Origin: Marmoricola sp.
GTDB taxonomy: Bacteria > Actinomycetota > Actinomycetes > Propionibacteriales > Nocardioidaceae
DNA length: 38,682 nt
Direction of reading: 5' to 3'
Assembly: GCA_025965315.1 (NCBI GenBank)
Contig: JAOPXD010000053.1
Coordinates: 1 to 38,682 of the forward strand
A program made the position numbers and the translations under genes. Positions 21,941 through 29,756 of this stretch are shown piece after piece. A model generated the notes under the pieces. The model searched no databases and had not been told where the DNA came from. It was given only the letters and a program-made list of their open reading frames with translations. Every line of letters begins with the position of its first letter. Within the stretch, counting starts at the first letter, position 1.

Positions 21941-22471
21941 GTGAACCTCTTCGAGTTCGAGGGCAAGCGCCCCGTCGTCCACCCCGAGGCATTCGTCGCC
22001 GCGACCGCAACCCTGATCGGTGACGTGACCATCGAGAAGGGCGCGAGCGTCTGGTACGGGTGCGTCCTGCGCGCGGACATCTGCACGATCATCGTCCGCG
22101 AAGGTGCCAACATCCAGGACAACTCGGTGGTCCACGGCGCCCCGGAGACCACCGTCGAGATCGGCGCCAACGCGACGGTCGCGCACAGCTGCGTGGTCCA
22201 CGGTTCGCTCGTCGGCGCAGGAGCGCTGCTCGGCAACGGCAGCACGATGCTGGACGACGTCGTGATCGGAGCGGGCTCCCTGGTCGCCGCCGGCTCGCTG
22301 CTCACCCCCGGCACCCAGATCCCCAAGGGCGTCCTCGCCGCCGGTTCACCTGCCCAGGTGAAGCGCCCGATCGAACCGGGCTCGATGGCCCAGTTCTGGG
22401 TCGAGGGCAACCCGCCGTACTACCAGGACCTCGCCCGGCGGCACCGCACCGGCATCACCGAGGCGCGCTGA
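21941..22471 (+). CDS. gamma-carbonic-anhydrase-like left-handed beta-helix protein
   Basis: 176 residues from a GTG. The sequence is a run of hexapeptide repeats (IGDVTI, GASVWY, GANIQD, IGANATV, GAGALL, IGAGSL). The three metal-ligand histidines of prokaryotic gamma-CA-like (YrdA/CaiE-type) trimers are in place: His65 (NSVVHG), His82 (VAHS) and His87 (VVHGS). The C-terminal helix is present. These proteins form trimers with zinc or iron at subunit interfaces; many homologues have weak or no measured carbonic anhydrase activity, so the reaction is uncertain. The gene has its own -10 box and ends in a double hairpin shared with the convergent oxidoreductase. Confidence 0.92.
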   Translation: MNLFEFEGKRPVVHPEAFVAATATLIGDVTIEKGASVWYGCVLRADICTIIVREGANIQDNSVVHGAPETTVEIGANATVAHSCVVHGSLVGAGALLGNGSTMLDDVVIGAGSLVAAGSLLTPGTQIPKGVLAAGSPAQVKRPIEPGSMAQFWVEGNPPYYQDLARRHRTGITEAR

Positions 22472-22516
22472 AACTGCGCCTTGGTGCGGCCGAGGCGCGC
22501 AGTGTCGGTGCGCCTC
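22458..22516. terminator. two back-to-back hairpins between convergent genes
   Basis: Stem 1 is CCGAGGCGC (22458-22466)/GCGCCTTGG (22476-22484), with one G-T wobble and a 9-nt loop. Stem 2 is GAGGCGC (22492-22498)/GCGCCTC (22510-22516) with an 11-nt loop. AGGCGC and GCGCCT alternate four times at roughly 16-bp steps, so alternative pairing is possible. The position at the ends of two convergent genes suggests a bidirectional terminator. Confidence 0.55.
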
Positions 22517-22520
22517 ACGG

Positions 22521-23954
22521 TCAGAGACGCTTCAGGGCGGTCTCCGCGGCGTTGAACCCGCACATGCCGTGCACTCCCCCGCCAGGCGCGGCCGCCGACG
22601 AGCACAGGTACACACCGGGGATCCCGAGCGTGTACGGGTTCAGGGCAGCCCGGGGGCGGAAGACGATCTGGCGGGCGGTGTTCGCACCCGCCCCGATGTC
22701 GCCGCCGACGTAGTTCGCGTTGTACGTCGCCATCTCGGTCGCCGAACGCACGTAGGTGCCGACGATGCGCTCCCGGAAGCCCGGGGCGAACCGCTCGATC
22801 TGGGCGGTCAGGGACTCGGTGACCGCATCAGCGGGACCGTCGTAGCCGGCGGGGACGTGCGCGTAGGCCCACACCGGGTTGACCGACCCGGCTGAGCGGC
22901 TCGGGTCGGCGAGGTACTGCTGGCCGATCAGCGCGAACGGCCGGTCGGACAGCTCGCCCCGGACGGTCGCGCCCTCGACGGCGACGATCTCCTCGGCGGT
23001 GCCGCCCAGGTGCAGGGTGCCCGCCCGGCGGCAGTCCTCGTTGGTCCAGGGCACGTCGCCCTCGATCGCGTAGTCGACCTTGTGCACGGCCGGGCCGTAC
23101 TCGTAGCGCACGAAGGACCGCCGGATCCGCGACGGGAGCTCGTCCCCGAGCACCTCCATCACCCCGGCCGGCGCCAGGTCGAGCAGCAGCAAGTCCGGGG
23201 TGAAACCGACCAGCTCGTTGACGTGGGCGCGCGAGGTGACCCTGACCCCGGTCCGGACCGATCCGCCCAGCGACTCCAGCAACCGCACCAGCGCGTCCGC
23301 GATCGACTGAGAGCCGCCCTCGGCGACCGGCCAGCCGGCCCGGTGACCGGCGGCCGTGAGCATCAGCCCGATCGAGCCGCTCAGCGGGGTGTCCAACCGC
23401 CCGAAGGCGTGTGCTGCGACGCCGGTGTACAGCGCACGTGCCGGGTCGCCCTTCCAGCGCTTCACCGTCCAGGTCGCCGGCGCCAGTGCTTGGGTCCCGA
23501 ACCGGCCGAAGGCGATCGGGTGCTTGGGGAGGTGCACCGCCGGGCCCATCGCGTCGACGAGGATCTTGTCGAAGGTCCGGGTCAGCGGTTCGAAGACCCG
23601 GCGCCAGGACCTCGCGTCCGCGCCGATGGTCGTGTCGGTGTCGGCGAAGTCGCGGGTGACGATCCCGGCCCGGCCGTCGTCGAGCGGGTGCGCGAAGTCG
23701 ACCTCGGGCCACAGCCACCGCAACCCGTGGTTCTCCAGCCCGAGCGTCGAGAAGTACGGCGAGGTGACCCCGGTCGGGTGGAACGCGGAGCAGTCGTCGT
23801 GCAGCAGGCCCGGAACGATCCGTTCCGTCGTACGGGTTCCGCCGCCGTAGGTGTCGGCAGCCTCGAGCACTGTCACCTCGAGGCCGGCCTGCGCGAGCCG
23901 GACCGCAGCGGCAAGACCGTTGGGCCCGCTGCCGACGACGACCGCTCGGCTCAT
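22521..23954 (-). CDS. CrtI/phytoene-desaturase-like FAD oxidoreductase
   Basis: 477 residues. The N-terminal dinucleotide fold is AVVVGSGPNGLAAAVRLAQA (GSGPNG 8-13), followed by the acidic strand end TVLEAADTYGGGTRT. The C-terminal FAD motif is IPGVYLCSSAAAPGGGVHGM. The middle region (GGSQSIADALVRLLESLGGS) is typical of the CrtI/amine-oxidase superfamily. Homologues are annotated as 'phytoene desaturase-like' oxidoreductases, mostly of unknown substrate. The ATG overlaps the stop of the DUF3556 membrane protein (ATGA), which implies that the two act together, perhaps on a membrane lipid or isoprenoid. No other carotenoid gene (CrtB, CrtE) is present, so a carotenoid role is not supported. 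Confidence 0.88.
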   Translation of the reverse strand: MSRAVVVGSGPNGLAAAVRLAQAGLEVTVLEAADTYGGGTRTTERIVPGLLHDDCSAFHPTGVTSPYFSTLGLENHGLRWLWPEVDFAHPLDDGRAGIVTRDFADTDTTIGADARSWRRVFEPLTRTFDKILVDAMGPAVHLPKHPIAFGRFGTQALAPATWTVKRWKGDPARALYTGVAAHAFGRLDTPLSGSIGLMLTAAGHRAGWPVAEGGSQSIADALVRLLESLGGSVRTGVRVTSRAHVNELVGFTPDLLLLDLAPAGVMEVLGDELPSRIRRSFVRYEYGPAVHKVDYAIEGDVPWTNEDCRRAGTLHLGGTAEEIVAVEGATVRGELSDRPFALIGQQYLADPSRSAGSVNPVWAYAHVPAGYDGPADAVTESLTAQIERFAPGFRERIVGTYVRSATEMATYNANYVGGDIGAGANTARQIVFRPRAALNPYTLGIPGVYLCSSAAAPGGGVHGMCGFNAAETALKRL

Positions 23955-25729
23955 GCAGGCTCCCTGACGTAGTCCGGCCGACGCCAGGTGACGGTGATCG
24001 GGATCGGGCCGTTCGGGAGCCACGGCTGCTCGGCCACGGCGTCGGCGACCAGCCAGGTACCTCGTTCGACCACCCCGACAGCGGCATCGATGATCCGGTA
24101 GTCCTGGGTCTTCTTGTGGATCGCCTGCGACTCGACGTAGACCACCACGAACTCCCCCGGCGCGTAGTGCAGCCGTCGCTGGACGGCGTTGATCAGACCC
24201 TCGTCGTGCAGGTGCCCGTCGCCGAAGTTCCAGCCGACCAGGGTGTTGCAGACGAACTCGGCCTCACGCACCGTGTAGCGCTGCAGGTCGTCGCCGTACT
24301 CGCGGGTCATCACCGAGTACAGCCCACGGCCCTGGCTGTGCAGCGCCCGCCAGGCAGCCGCCTTCTGGATCATGATCTCGGAGAAGTCCGGCTCGTAGCC
24401 CATGGCTACGAGCTGGTCGGTCTGGTTCTTCGCCGGCTTGGGGATCTCGTTGAGCCGCTCCTCGGCGCCGGGCGCGAAGATCCAGGTCGCCGAGGCCCAG
24501 TTGCCGGCGTACTGGCGCATCGACGGCAGGAACGAGACCAGGTCCGGGCGCAGGTTTCCGAGCACCGGGAAGAACGCCAGCCCGACGGCAATCACCGGAA
24601 GCATCCAGCCGTGCGAGAAGTCCCAGACGGCGTACCCGTCACCGGCGTGGAAGCCGACGAAGAGGAACACCGCCGCGAAGGCGTAGAAGATGTTCCACTC
24701 CAGCGGCACCGCCAGCGGGAACATCGAGGTGATGAACAGGTGGAAGACCACCATCACGCACGCGCCCACGAGCGCGACCTTGGTGCTCGTGGTGAGCAGC
24801 AGGGTCAGCGGGATCAGCAGCTCGACCGTGGTGCCGCCGACGTGCGCCATGAACCAGGCCAGGCCCGAGGGCCGGAGGTCGGTCGGCGCGTTCCTGAAGT
24901 GCGCCCGGGCGATCGCCTTCGACGGGTTGAAGGGCGCGTTCGCCACCATCGTCGGCACCACGTTGACGAAGTGGTCACCGAACTTCGAGACGCCCGCACC
25001 GAGCCAGACCATCACGATCGTCATCTTCAGCGCGATCACCATGTCGGTGAAGCCGAGGGCCGCGCAGAAGAACATCGCCGGCAGGTACTGCTCGCTGCGG
25101 GCGGCCAGGAAGATCACCTTGTCGCGCAGGCCGAGCACCAGCATCAGGCCGATCACGGTGACCAGGATCCAGGGGCGTACCAGCCCGCCGGTGTCGTGCA
25201 GGTTCGCCGGGATCGAGGCGTTGTCGACACCGTGCATGACGAACGCGGTCAGCAGGCTGGCCAGCACCGCGACGTACAGCACGACGTCCGCGACGGTCCG
25301 GGTGTCCCCCGAGGTCAGCGGCACCTTGCCCGGCCAGGGTGGCAGCCGGATGGTGCCGGGACGGATCCAGTAGGTGATCGCCCCGGTCATCGGCTTGAAG
25401 TGACCGCACAGCGGACCCCAGGTCCCGGCGAGCCCGAAGGCCTCGAGGAACATCGTCCAGGCGAGCAGCTTCTGGTAGACGATCGGTTCGTCCCACCAGC
25501 TGCTGAAGTGCGTCAGGGATCCGACGTCCGAGGTCTTCGAGATCAGGAACAGCCCCAGCGCGATGTAGAGGAACAGCACCTTCACGATGTAGATCAGGTG
25601 GATGTAGCGCGGCGTCCCGAAGCCGTTCTCCACCCAGTCCGTGGTGAGGATCTGCATCCGCTCCAGGAACGACTTGCGGAAGTACTCCGCCGGTTCGACC
25701 GGAGGCACGCTGAATGCAAGGAAGCCCAT
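23951..25729 (-). CDS. DUF3556-like polytopic membrane protein
   Basis: 592 residues from the ATG at 25729. The opening AFSVPPVEPAEYFRKSFLER, then WVENGFGTPRYIHLIYIVKV, matches my memory of the actinobacterial DUF3556 family. Roughly eight to ten hydrophobic segments follow, with GLFLISK, VADVVLYVAVLASLLTAFVM, VTVIGLMLVLGLR, GGTTVELLIPLTLLL, VALVGACVMVVFHLFI and FYAFAAVFLFVGF among the clear ones. The last ~180 residues are a soluble domain (EERLNEIPKPAKNQTDQLVA to the C-terminus). The fold recalls HTTM/DoxX-like quinone or vitamin-K-dependent enzymes, but I see no decisive motif. It is translationally coupled to the CrtI-like enzyme. Function unknown; a membrane partner or electron-transfer role is an inference. 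Confidence 0.82.
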   Translation of the reverse strand: MGFLAFSVPPVEPAEYFRKSFLERMQILTTDWVENGFGTPRYIHLIYIVKVLFLYIALGLFLISKTSDVGSLTHFSSWWDEPIVYQKLLAWTMFLEAFGLAGTWGPLCGHFKPMTGAITYWIRPGTIRLPPWPGKVPLTSGDTRTVADVVLYVAVLASLLTAFVMHGVDNASIPANLHDTGGLVRPWILVTVIGLMLVLGLRDKVIFLAARSEQYLPAMFFCAALGFTDMVIALKMTIVMVWLGAGVSKFGDHFVNVVPTMVANAPFNPSKAIARAHFRNAPTDLRPSGLAWFMAHVGGTTVELLIPLTLLLTTSTKVALVGACVMVVFHLFITSMFPLAVPLEWNIFYAFAAVFLFVGFHAGDGYAVWDFSHGWMLPVIAVGLAFFPVLGNLRPDLVSFLPSMRQYAGNWASATWIFAPGAEERLNEIPKPAKNQTDQLVAMGYEPDFSEIMIQKAAAWRALHSQGRGLYSVMTREYGDDLQRYTVREAEFVCNTLVGWNFGDGHLHDEGLINAVQRRLHYAPGEFVVVYVESQAIHKKTQDYRIIDAAVGVVERGTWLVADAVAEQPWLPNGPIPITVTWRRPDYVREPA

Positions 25730-25731
25730 GT

Positions 25732-25744
25732 CGGGAGTCTCCCG
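25732..25744 (-). promoter_or_regulatory. palindrome over the ribosome site of the DUF3556-like gene
   Basis: CGGGAG-T-CTCCCG is a perfect 6-bp inverted repeat centred at 25738. On the minus strand GGGAG, the only plausible ribosome site for the ATG at 25729, is the first arm, and the second arm lies between it and the ATG. Confidence 0.4.
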
Positions 25745-25832
25745 TCGCAGGGTGCCCGTGTCGAGGACCGAGATGGTCTGGACACCTGGTGCTGATTTTC
25801 GCTGGCCCCTTCTCGTCACGACCACCGGCTGC

Positions 25833-25838
25833 CAAGGT
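25833..25838 (+). promoter_or_regulatory. possible leaderless-type -10 box for the PI-PLC-like gene
   Basis: CAAGGT (a CANNNT variant of the -10) ends 6 nt before the ATG at 25845. No Shine-Dalgarno sequence is visible. Confidence 0.3.
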
Positions 25839-25844
25839 GTCGAG

Positions 25845-27314
25845 ATGACCCAGAAGTTGCCCAGGACACGAAGGATCAGCAGCGCCGCTGTCACCCTGGT
25901 CGCGGTCGGTGCCCTCGTGGCCACCGCGACCCTCTCCGGGAGCCCGGCCACCGCCGCCGACCCGACTGCGTCGCCGACGGCTGCCTGCGACGCGATCAGC
26001 CCCTACGCGATCCCGTGCGTCGCGCTCGGCAAGGTCGCCGACGCGGTGAGCACCGAGTGCCGTCGCGCCGGCGTGCCGGACGCGCTGTGCGTGCTCCCGC
26101 TGGCGCACAAGGTCACCCAGGCGGCCCGTGATGCGTACGTCGCGTCCTGGGTCCACAAGACCGCTCAGTTCCAGTACGGCCTCGGCGACCCGCTCCCGCT
26201 GCGCGATGCCCAGTGGATCGGCACCCACAACTCGTTCAACAGCCTGAGCAACTCGCTGACGATCTCGCACGCCGACTCCAACCAGCAGCTGACGCTCACC
26301 CAGCAGCTCGACATCGACGTCCGGGCGATCGAGCTCGACCTGCACAACGTCCCGAGCTACCTCGGCCTGCTCGGCCCGAAGGTGGTCACCGTCTGCCACG
26401 GCCAGGGCCCGAGCCTCGGGAACCTGGGCTGCACCACCGAGCCGTCCTTCGCCGCGGTGCTGCCCGAGGTCGCCACCTGGCTCAACGCGCCGGGACACGC
26501 GAACGACGTGATCATGCTGTACCTCGAGGACGAGATGCAGGACGCCGGCGCCTACGCCTCCACGATCGCCACCCTGGACAGCGTGCTCAAGCGCCCGGAC
26601 GGGACCAGCCTGATCTACCGGCCGAACCCGGCCCAGAAGGCCGCGAACGGCTGTACGCCGATGCCGAACGGCGTCTCGCGCAACGACATCCGCGCCACCG
26701 GCGCTCGGGTGATCCTGGTCGGATCGTGCGCGCCGGGCTGGTCGAGCGACGTCTTCGACTGGAGCCCGACCCACGTCGAGAGCGGTTCGACCGCGGCGTA
26801 CCAGCCCTACCCGGCCTGCGACGCGACGTACTCCCCGAGCGTCTACGCCACCCAGCTGGTGCGCTACTACGAGGACAGCACGTTGGTCTCGGCCCTGACC
26901 AACCCGTCGCGCCCGCCGGCCGACCCGAACGCGCTCACCCCGGCCAAGGTGCAGTCGATGACGGACTGCGGCGTGAACCTGTTCGGGTTCGACCAGCTGC
27001 TCCCCGAGGACGGCCGGATCCAGGCGACGCTGTGGAGCTGGGCTCCGGACGAGCCCCGCGCCGGCGCGGGAAGCTGCACGCTGCAGCAGGCCTCCGACGG
27101 TCGTTGGGTGGCGGCACCGTGCACCGACCTGCACCCGGCTGCCTGCCTGAACGGGACGACCTGGTCGGTGACCGCACCGGTCGCTGTTGCCGATGCGGCA
27201 GCAGCCTGTACGGCGGCCGGCTCGACCTTCGCGCTGCCGCGCGCCGGTGACCAGAACTCGGCCCTGCACGCGGTCGCTCCGGCCGGCGCCTGGGTGAACT
27301 ACGCGATCACGTAG
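25845..27314 (+). CDS. secreted PI-PLC-like phosphodiesterase with Cys-rich C-terminal domain
   Basis: 489 residues from the ATG at 25845, which starts a signal peptide (RTRR, then SAAVTLVAVGALVATATLSG, cleavage near ATAAD). The catalytic TIM-barrel motifs of the PLC-X/GDPD superfamily are visible: QWIGTHNSFN with His128, RAIELDLH with Glu163 and Asp165, and VCHGQGP with His185. The last ~110 residues (from SCTLQQASDGRWVAAPC) hold four or more cysteines in an 'SC-x-RWVAAPC-x-HPAACL-x-AAAC' pattern that resembles a lectin-like or wall-binding module. It is likely exported to cleave a phosphodiester in a lipid head group or teichoic-type polymer. The substrate is not known. It is divergent from the DUF3556-like gene. 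Confidence 0.88.
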   Translation: MTQKLPRTRRISSAAVTLVAVGALVATATLSGSPATAADPTASPTAACDAISPYAIPCVALGKVADAVSTECRRAGVPDALCVLPLAHKVTQAARDAYVASWVHKTAQFQYGLGDPLPLRDAQWIGTHNSFNSLSNSLTISHADSNQQLTLTQQLDIDVRAIELDLHNVPSYLGLLGPKVVTVCHGQGPSLGNLGCTTEPSFAAVLPEVATWLNAPGHANDVIMLYLEDEMQDAGAYASTIATLDSVLKRPDGTSLIYRPNPAQKAANGCTPMPNGVSRNDIRATGARVILVGSCAPGWSSDVFDWSPTHVESGSTAAYQPYPACDATYSPSVYATQLVRYYEDSTLVSALTNPSRPPADPNALTPAKVQSMTDCGVNLFGFDQLLPEDGRIQATLWSWAPDEPRAGAGSCTLQQASDGRWVAAPCTDLHPAACLNGTTWSVTAPVAVADAAAACTAAGSTFALPRAGDQNSALHAVAPAGAWVNYAIT

Positions 27315-27322
27315 CGGTCAGG

Positions 27323-28141
27323 TCATTCAGGCGGGTTGGCGTACCAACCCAGCATTGTCGCGTCCGGGCGCCTGGCCCTGATCTCCGCGAACTTGCGCTC
27401 GGTCTGCCGGCCGCGGACCGGCGGCAGCTTCTCCCGGGTCGAGCGCACCAGGTCGCCCTGGAAGTGCACGACAAAGGGCTCGTCCTCGCCGCGCGGGCCG
27501 AGCAGGTCTGCGAAGTACAGATCGAGATGGTTGACCGGATTGCACTCCAGCACGCCTTCCCACTGCTCCGGAGTCACCACGACAGTGACGACCTCCGTAT
27601 GGCTCTCGGGGACGACGAGCTCGAGCCGACCCGGAGCGACGGTCCGCACGATGCCCTCCCTGCCCAGCGCATCGAGCAGGATCTGCCACTGGCCCTCGCG
27701 GCTCAGCACCGGGGCTCGCGCGTCGCCGTCGACCACCGGGGAGTCGCGTTCGGGACCGTGGCGCTGCGCCATCGACCTGGACGCCCAGAAGACAGCGCGA
27801 GCAACGACGGGGGCATACGCCGCCGGTTCCTCGTAGCCGCTGAGCTCGCGCCACTCGAGGTCGAACGGCACTGAGACCGTCCCCACCGTTGGCACCTGGC
27901 TCCACTCCCGAGCAGAAGGGACGGTGTGTGCAAAGGCGACGACCAGCTCGTCACCGTGCTCTCCGGCGGCGACCGAGAGCGCTTCGACCCAGCACTGGCT
28001 ACCGAATCCGTCGTGGCGGTCGATCCGGTCGTCGGCCATCCCGTACGGCTCCTGCGGATCGATCCCGGTGGGGTGCGGGTTCGTCAGGATCGTCAGCAGC
28101 TGCTCGACGTACGCCTCGTCCTCCACTGACCCATCATCCAC
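27323..28141 (-). CDS. hypothetical protein, unrecognised
   Basis: About 272 residues from a GTG at 28141; an in-frame GTG five codons later is also possible. There is no signal peptide or membrane segment. The protein is acidic and Trp/Tyr-containing, with CWVEALSVAAGEHGDELVVA, DLEWRELSGYEEPAAYAPVV and a C-terminal PPVRGRQTERKFAEIRARRP, then GWYANPPE. Codon use is a little less biased than in the neighbours. I do not recognise a family. It converges on the PI-PLC-like gene (8-bp gap) and is divergent from the aldehyde dehydrogenase, whose control region contains a KstR-type box that could also affect it. Confidence 0.7.
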   Translation of the reverse strand: MDDGSVEDEAYVEQLLTILTNPHPTGIDPQEPYGMADDRIDRHDGFGSQCWVEALSVAAGEHGDELVVAFAHTVPSAREWSQVPTVGTVSVPFDLEWRELSGYEEPAAYAPVVARAVFWASRSMAQRHGPERDSPVVDGDARAPVLSREGQWQILLDALGREGIVRTVAPGRLELVVPESHTEVVTVVVTPEQWEGVLECNPVNHLDLYFADLLGPRGEDEPFVVHFQGDLVRSTREKLPPVRGRQTERKFAEIRARRPDATMLGWYANPPE

Positions 28142-28203
28142 CTGGAGAAATCGGTGTCTGCCTCGCGCATGCTGACCGCTGCACTCGTCGCCGATGCGCC
28201 CAC

Positions 28204-28217
28204 TAGAACCTGTTCCA
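28204..28217. promoter_or_regulatory. KstR-type operator
   Basis: TAGAAC-CT-GTTCCA fits the published KstR consensus TnnAACnnGTTnnA at every fixed position and differs from a perfect TAGAAC/GTTCTA palindrome at one base. It ends 18 bp upstream of the TACCGT -10 of the aldehyde dehydrogenase gene, so a bound repressor would cover the -35 area. Confidence 0.6.
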
Positions 28218-28235
28218 CTTCTGCTGATCCCGGAC

Positions 28236-28241
28236 TACCGT
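28236..28241 (+). promoter_or_regulatory. leaderless-type -10 box for the aldehyde dehydrogenase
   Basis: TACCGT ends 6 nt before the ATG at 28248, with no ribosome site between them. Confidence 0.5.
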
Positions 28242-28247
28242 GACGAC

Positions 28248-29756
28248 ATGACCCAGACCGCACCCGCCGCCTCGGTGACGGAGACCTTCACCGTCACGAA
28301 CCCTGCCACCGGAGCCGAGGTCGGCACCTTCCCGATCCACACGGCAGCCGACATCGCCGAACGCGCCGCGGCCGGCCGGATCGCCCAGGAGTGGTGGGCG
28401 GCGCTCACCTTCGGTGAGCGCAAGCGGCGGATCAACCGGTGGATCGCGGCCATCGGCCAGCGGTCCGACGAGATCTGCGACCTCGGGTTCGCCGAGACCG
28501 GTCGCCCCCGGGGTGACGTGCAGTTCGAGCTGATCGCCGGTCTCGAGGACCTGCGCTGGGCAGCAGCCCATGCCGAGCGGGTGCTCAAGGAACGCCGGGT
28601 CGCCCCCGGGATGGCGCTGTTCAACTTCAGCGCCCGGGTGTCCTACCCGCCGCTGGGCGTCGTCGGCGTGATCGCCCCCTGGAACGTCCCGATCTACACC
28701 GTCCTCTGCGGGATCGCCTACGCCCTGGCAGCGGGCAACGCCGCCATCGTCAAGCCCAGCGAGTACGCCGCCGCGAGCTCGGTCCTGGTGATCGAGGCTT
28801 TCGAGACCGCGAACCCGGACGCCCCCAAGGGACTGATCAGCTGGGTCACCGGCTTCGCCGCGACCGGCAACGCGCTGTGCACGGCGGGCCTGGACAAGAT
28901 CGCCTTCACCGGGTCGGTCCCGACCGGACGGAAGGTGATGGCCGCGTGCGCCGAGAACCTGACCCCGGTGCTGCTCGAGCTCGGTGGTAAGGACGTCACC
29001 ATCGTCGCCGAGGACGCTGACGTCGAGAAGGCTGCGACCGCGGTCGTCTGGGGCGGGTTCTTCAACGGCGGCCAGGCCTGTGTCGGTATCGAGCGCGTCT
29101 ACGTCACCCAGGCTGTCCGCGAGCCGTTCCTGGCGAAGATCAAGGAGATCGCCTCGCAGGTCACCACCGGCCTCGGGGACGAGGATGCCTACGGACCGAT
29201 GATCGTGCCCGCCCAGATCGACGTCGTACGACGGCACGTGACCGCCGCGATCGATGCCGGTGCGATCGCGCTGGTCGGCGGGGTCGACTCGATCAGGGCT
29301 CCGTTCGTCGATCCGGTCGTCCTGGTCGACGTTCCCGAGGACAACGCCGCGGTCCAGGAGGAGACCTTCGGACCGGTGATCGTGATCAACACCGTGGCCG
29401 ACGTCGAGGAGGCGATCCTCAAGGCCAACGCCACCAAGTTCGGGCTGGGCTCGTCGGTCTTCTCGGCCAAGCGCGGTCGCGAGATCGCCGGCCGCCTCAA
29501 GGCCGGCGGCACCACCATCAACTCGGTGCTGACCTTCGTCGGAATGCCGTCGGTGCCGTTCGGTGGCATCGGCGACTCCGGCTTCGGCCGCTTCCACGGC
29601 GACGACGGCCTGCGCGAGTTCGCCGCACCGAAGGCGACCACGCACAAGAAGTTCCAGATGGGCCCGGACATGCAGTCGTTCCCGCGTCGGCCCGACGACT
29701 TCGAGCAGGTCCGCAAGATGGTCAAGTTCCGCTACGCCAAGCGGCGTGGGGTGTGA
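28248..29756 (+). CDS. NAD(P)-dependent aldehyde dehydrogenase
   Basis: 502 residues. ALDH landmarks are all present: oxyanion/cofactor PWNVPIY (144-150), cofactor-binding KPSEYA (169-174), FTGSVPTGRKVM (220-231), the general-base region LELGGKD with Glu244, and the catalytic Cys278 in NGGQACVGIERVYV. Later conserved parts are EETFGPV and SVPFGGIGDSGFGR. It oxidises an aldehyde to a carboxylate. The ATG at 28248 is supported by the TACCGT box; a longer in-frame start lies across the KstR-type site and is less likely. The KstR box suggests the substrate arises in steroid or cholesterol breakdown, for example a side-chain aldehyde (inference). The stop overlaps the GTG of the next gene. Confidence 0.95.
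   Translation: MTQTAPAASVTETFTVTNPATGAEVGTFPIHTAADIAERAAAGRIAQEWWAALTFGERKRRINRWIAAIGQRSDEICDLGFAETGRPRGDVQFELIAGLEDLRWAAAHAERVLKERRVAPGMALFNFSARVSYPPLGVVGVIAPWNVPIYTVLCGIAYALAAGNAAIVKPSEYAAASSVLVIEAFETANPDAPKGLISWVTGFAATGNALCTAGLDKIAFTGSVPTGRKVMAACAENLTPVLLELGGKDVTIVAEDADVEKAATAVVWGGFFNGGQACVGIERVYVTQAVREPFLAKIKEIASQVTTGLGDEDAYGPMIVPAQIDVVRRHVTAAIDAGAIALVGGVDSIRAPFVDPVVLVDVPEDNAAVQEETFGPVIVINTVADVEEAILKANATKFGLGSSVFSAKRGREIAGRLKAGGTTINSVLTFVGMPSVPFGGIGDSGFGRFHGDDGLREFAAPKATTHKKFQMGPDMQSFPRRPDDFEQVRKMVKFRYAKRRGV

Noticed and set aside
22521-23954. Carotenoid biosynthesis gene cluster
   Set aside because: Only a CrtI-like oxidoreductase is present. There is no phytoene synthase, GGPP synthase or cyclase, so carotenoid synthesis is not supported.
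28194-28247. Earlier in-frame start for the aldehyde dehydrogenase at 28194
   Set aside because: It would run translation through the KstR-type box and the -10 hexamer and adds a non-conserved 18-residue tail; the ATG at 28248 fits the promoter spacing.
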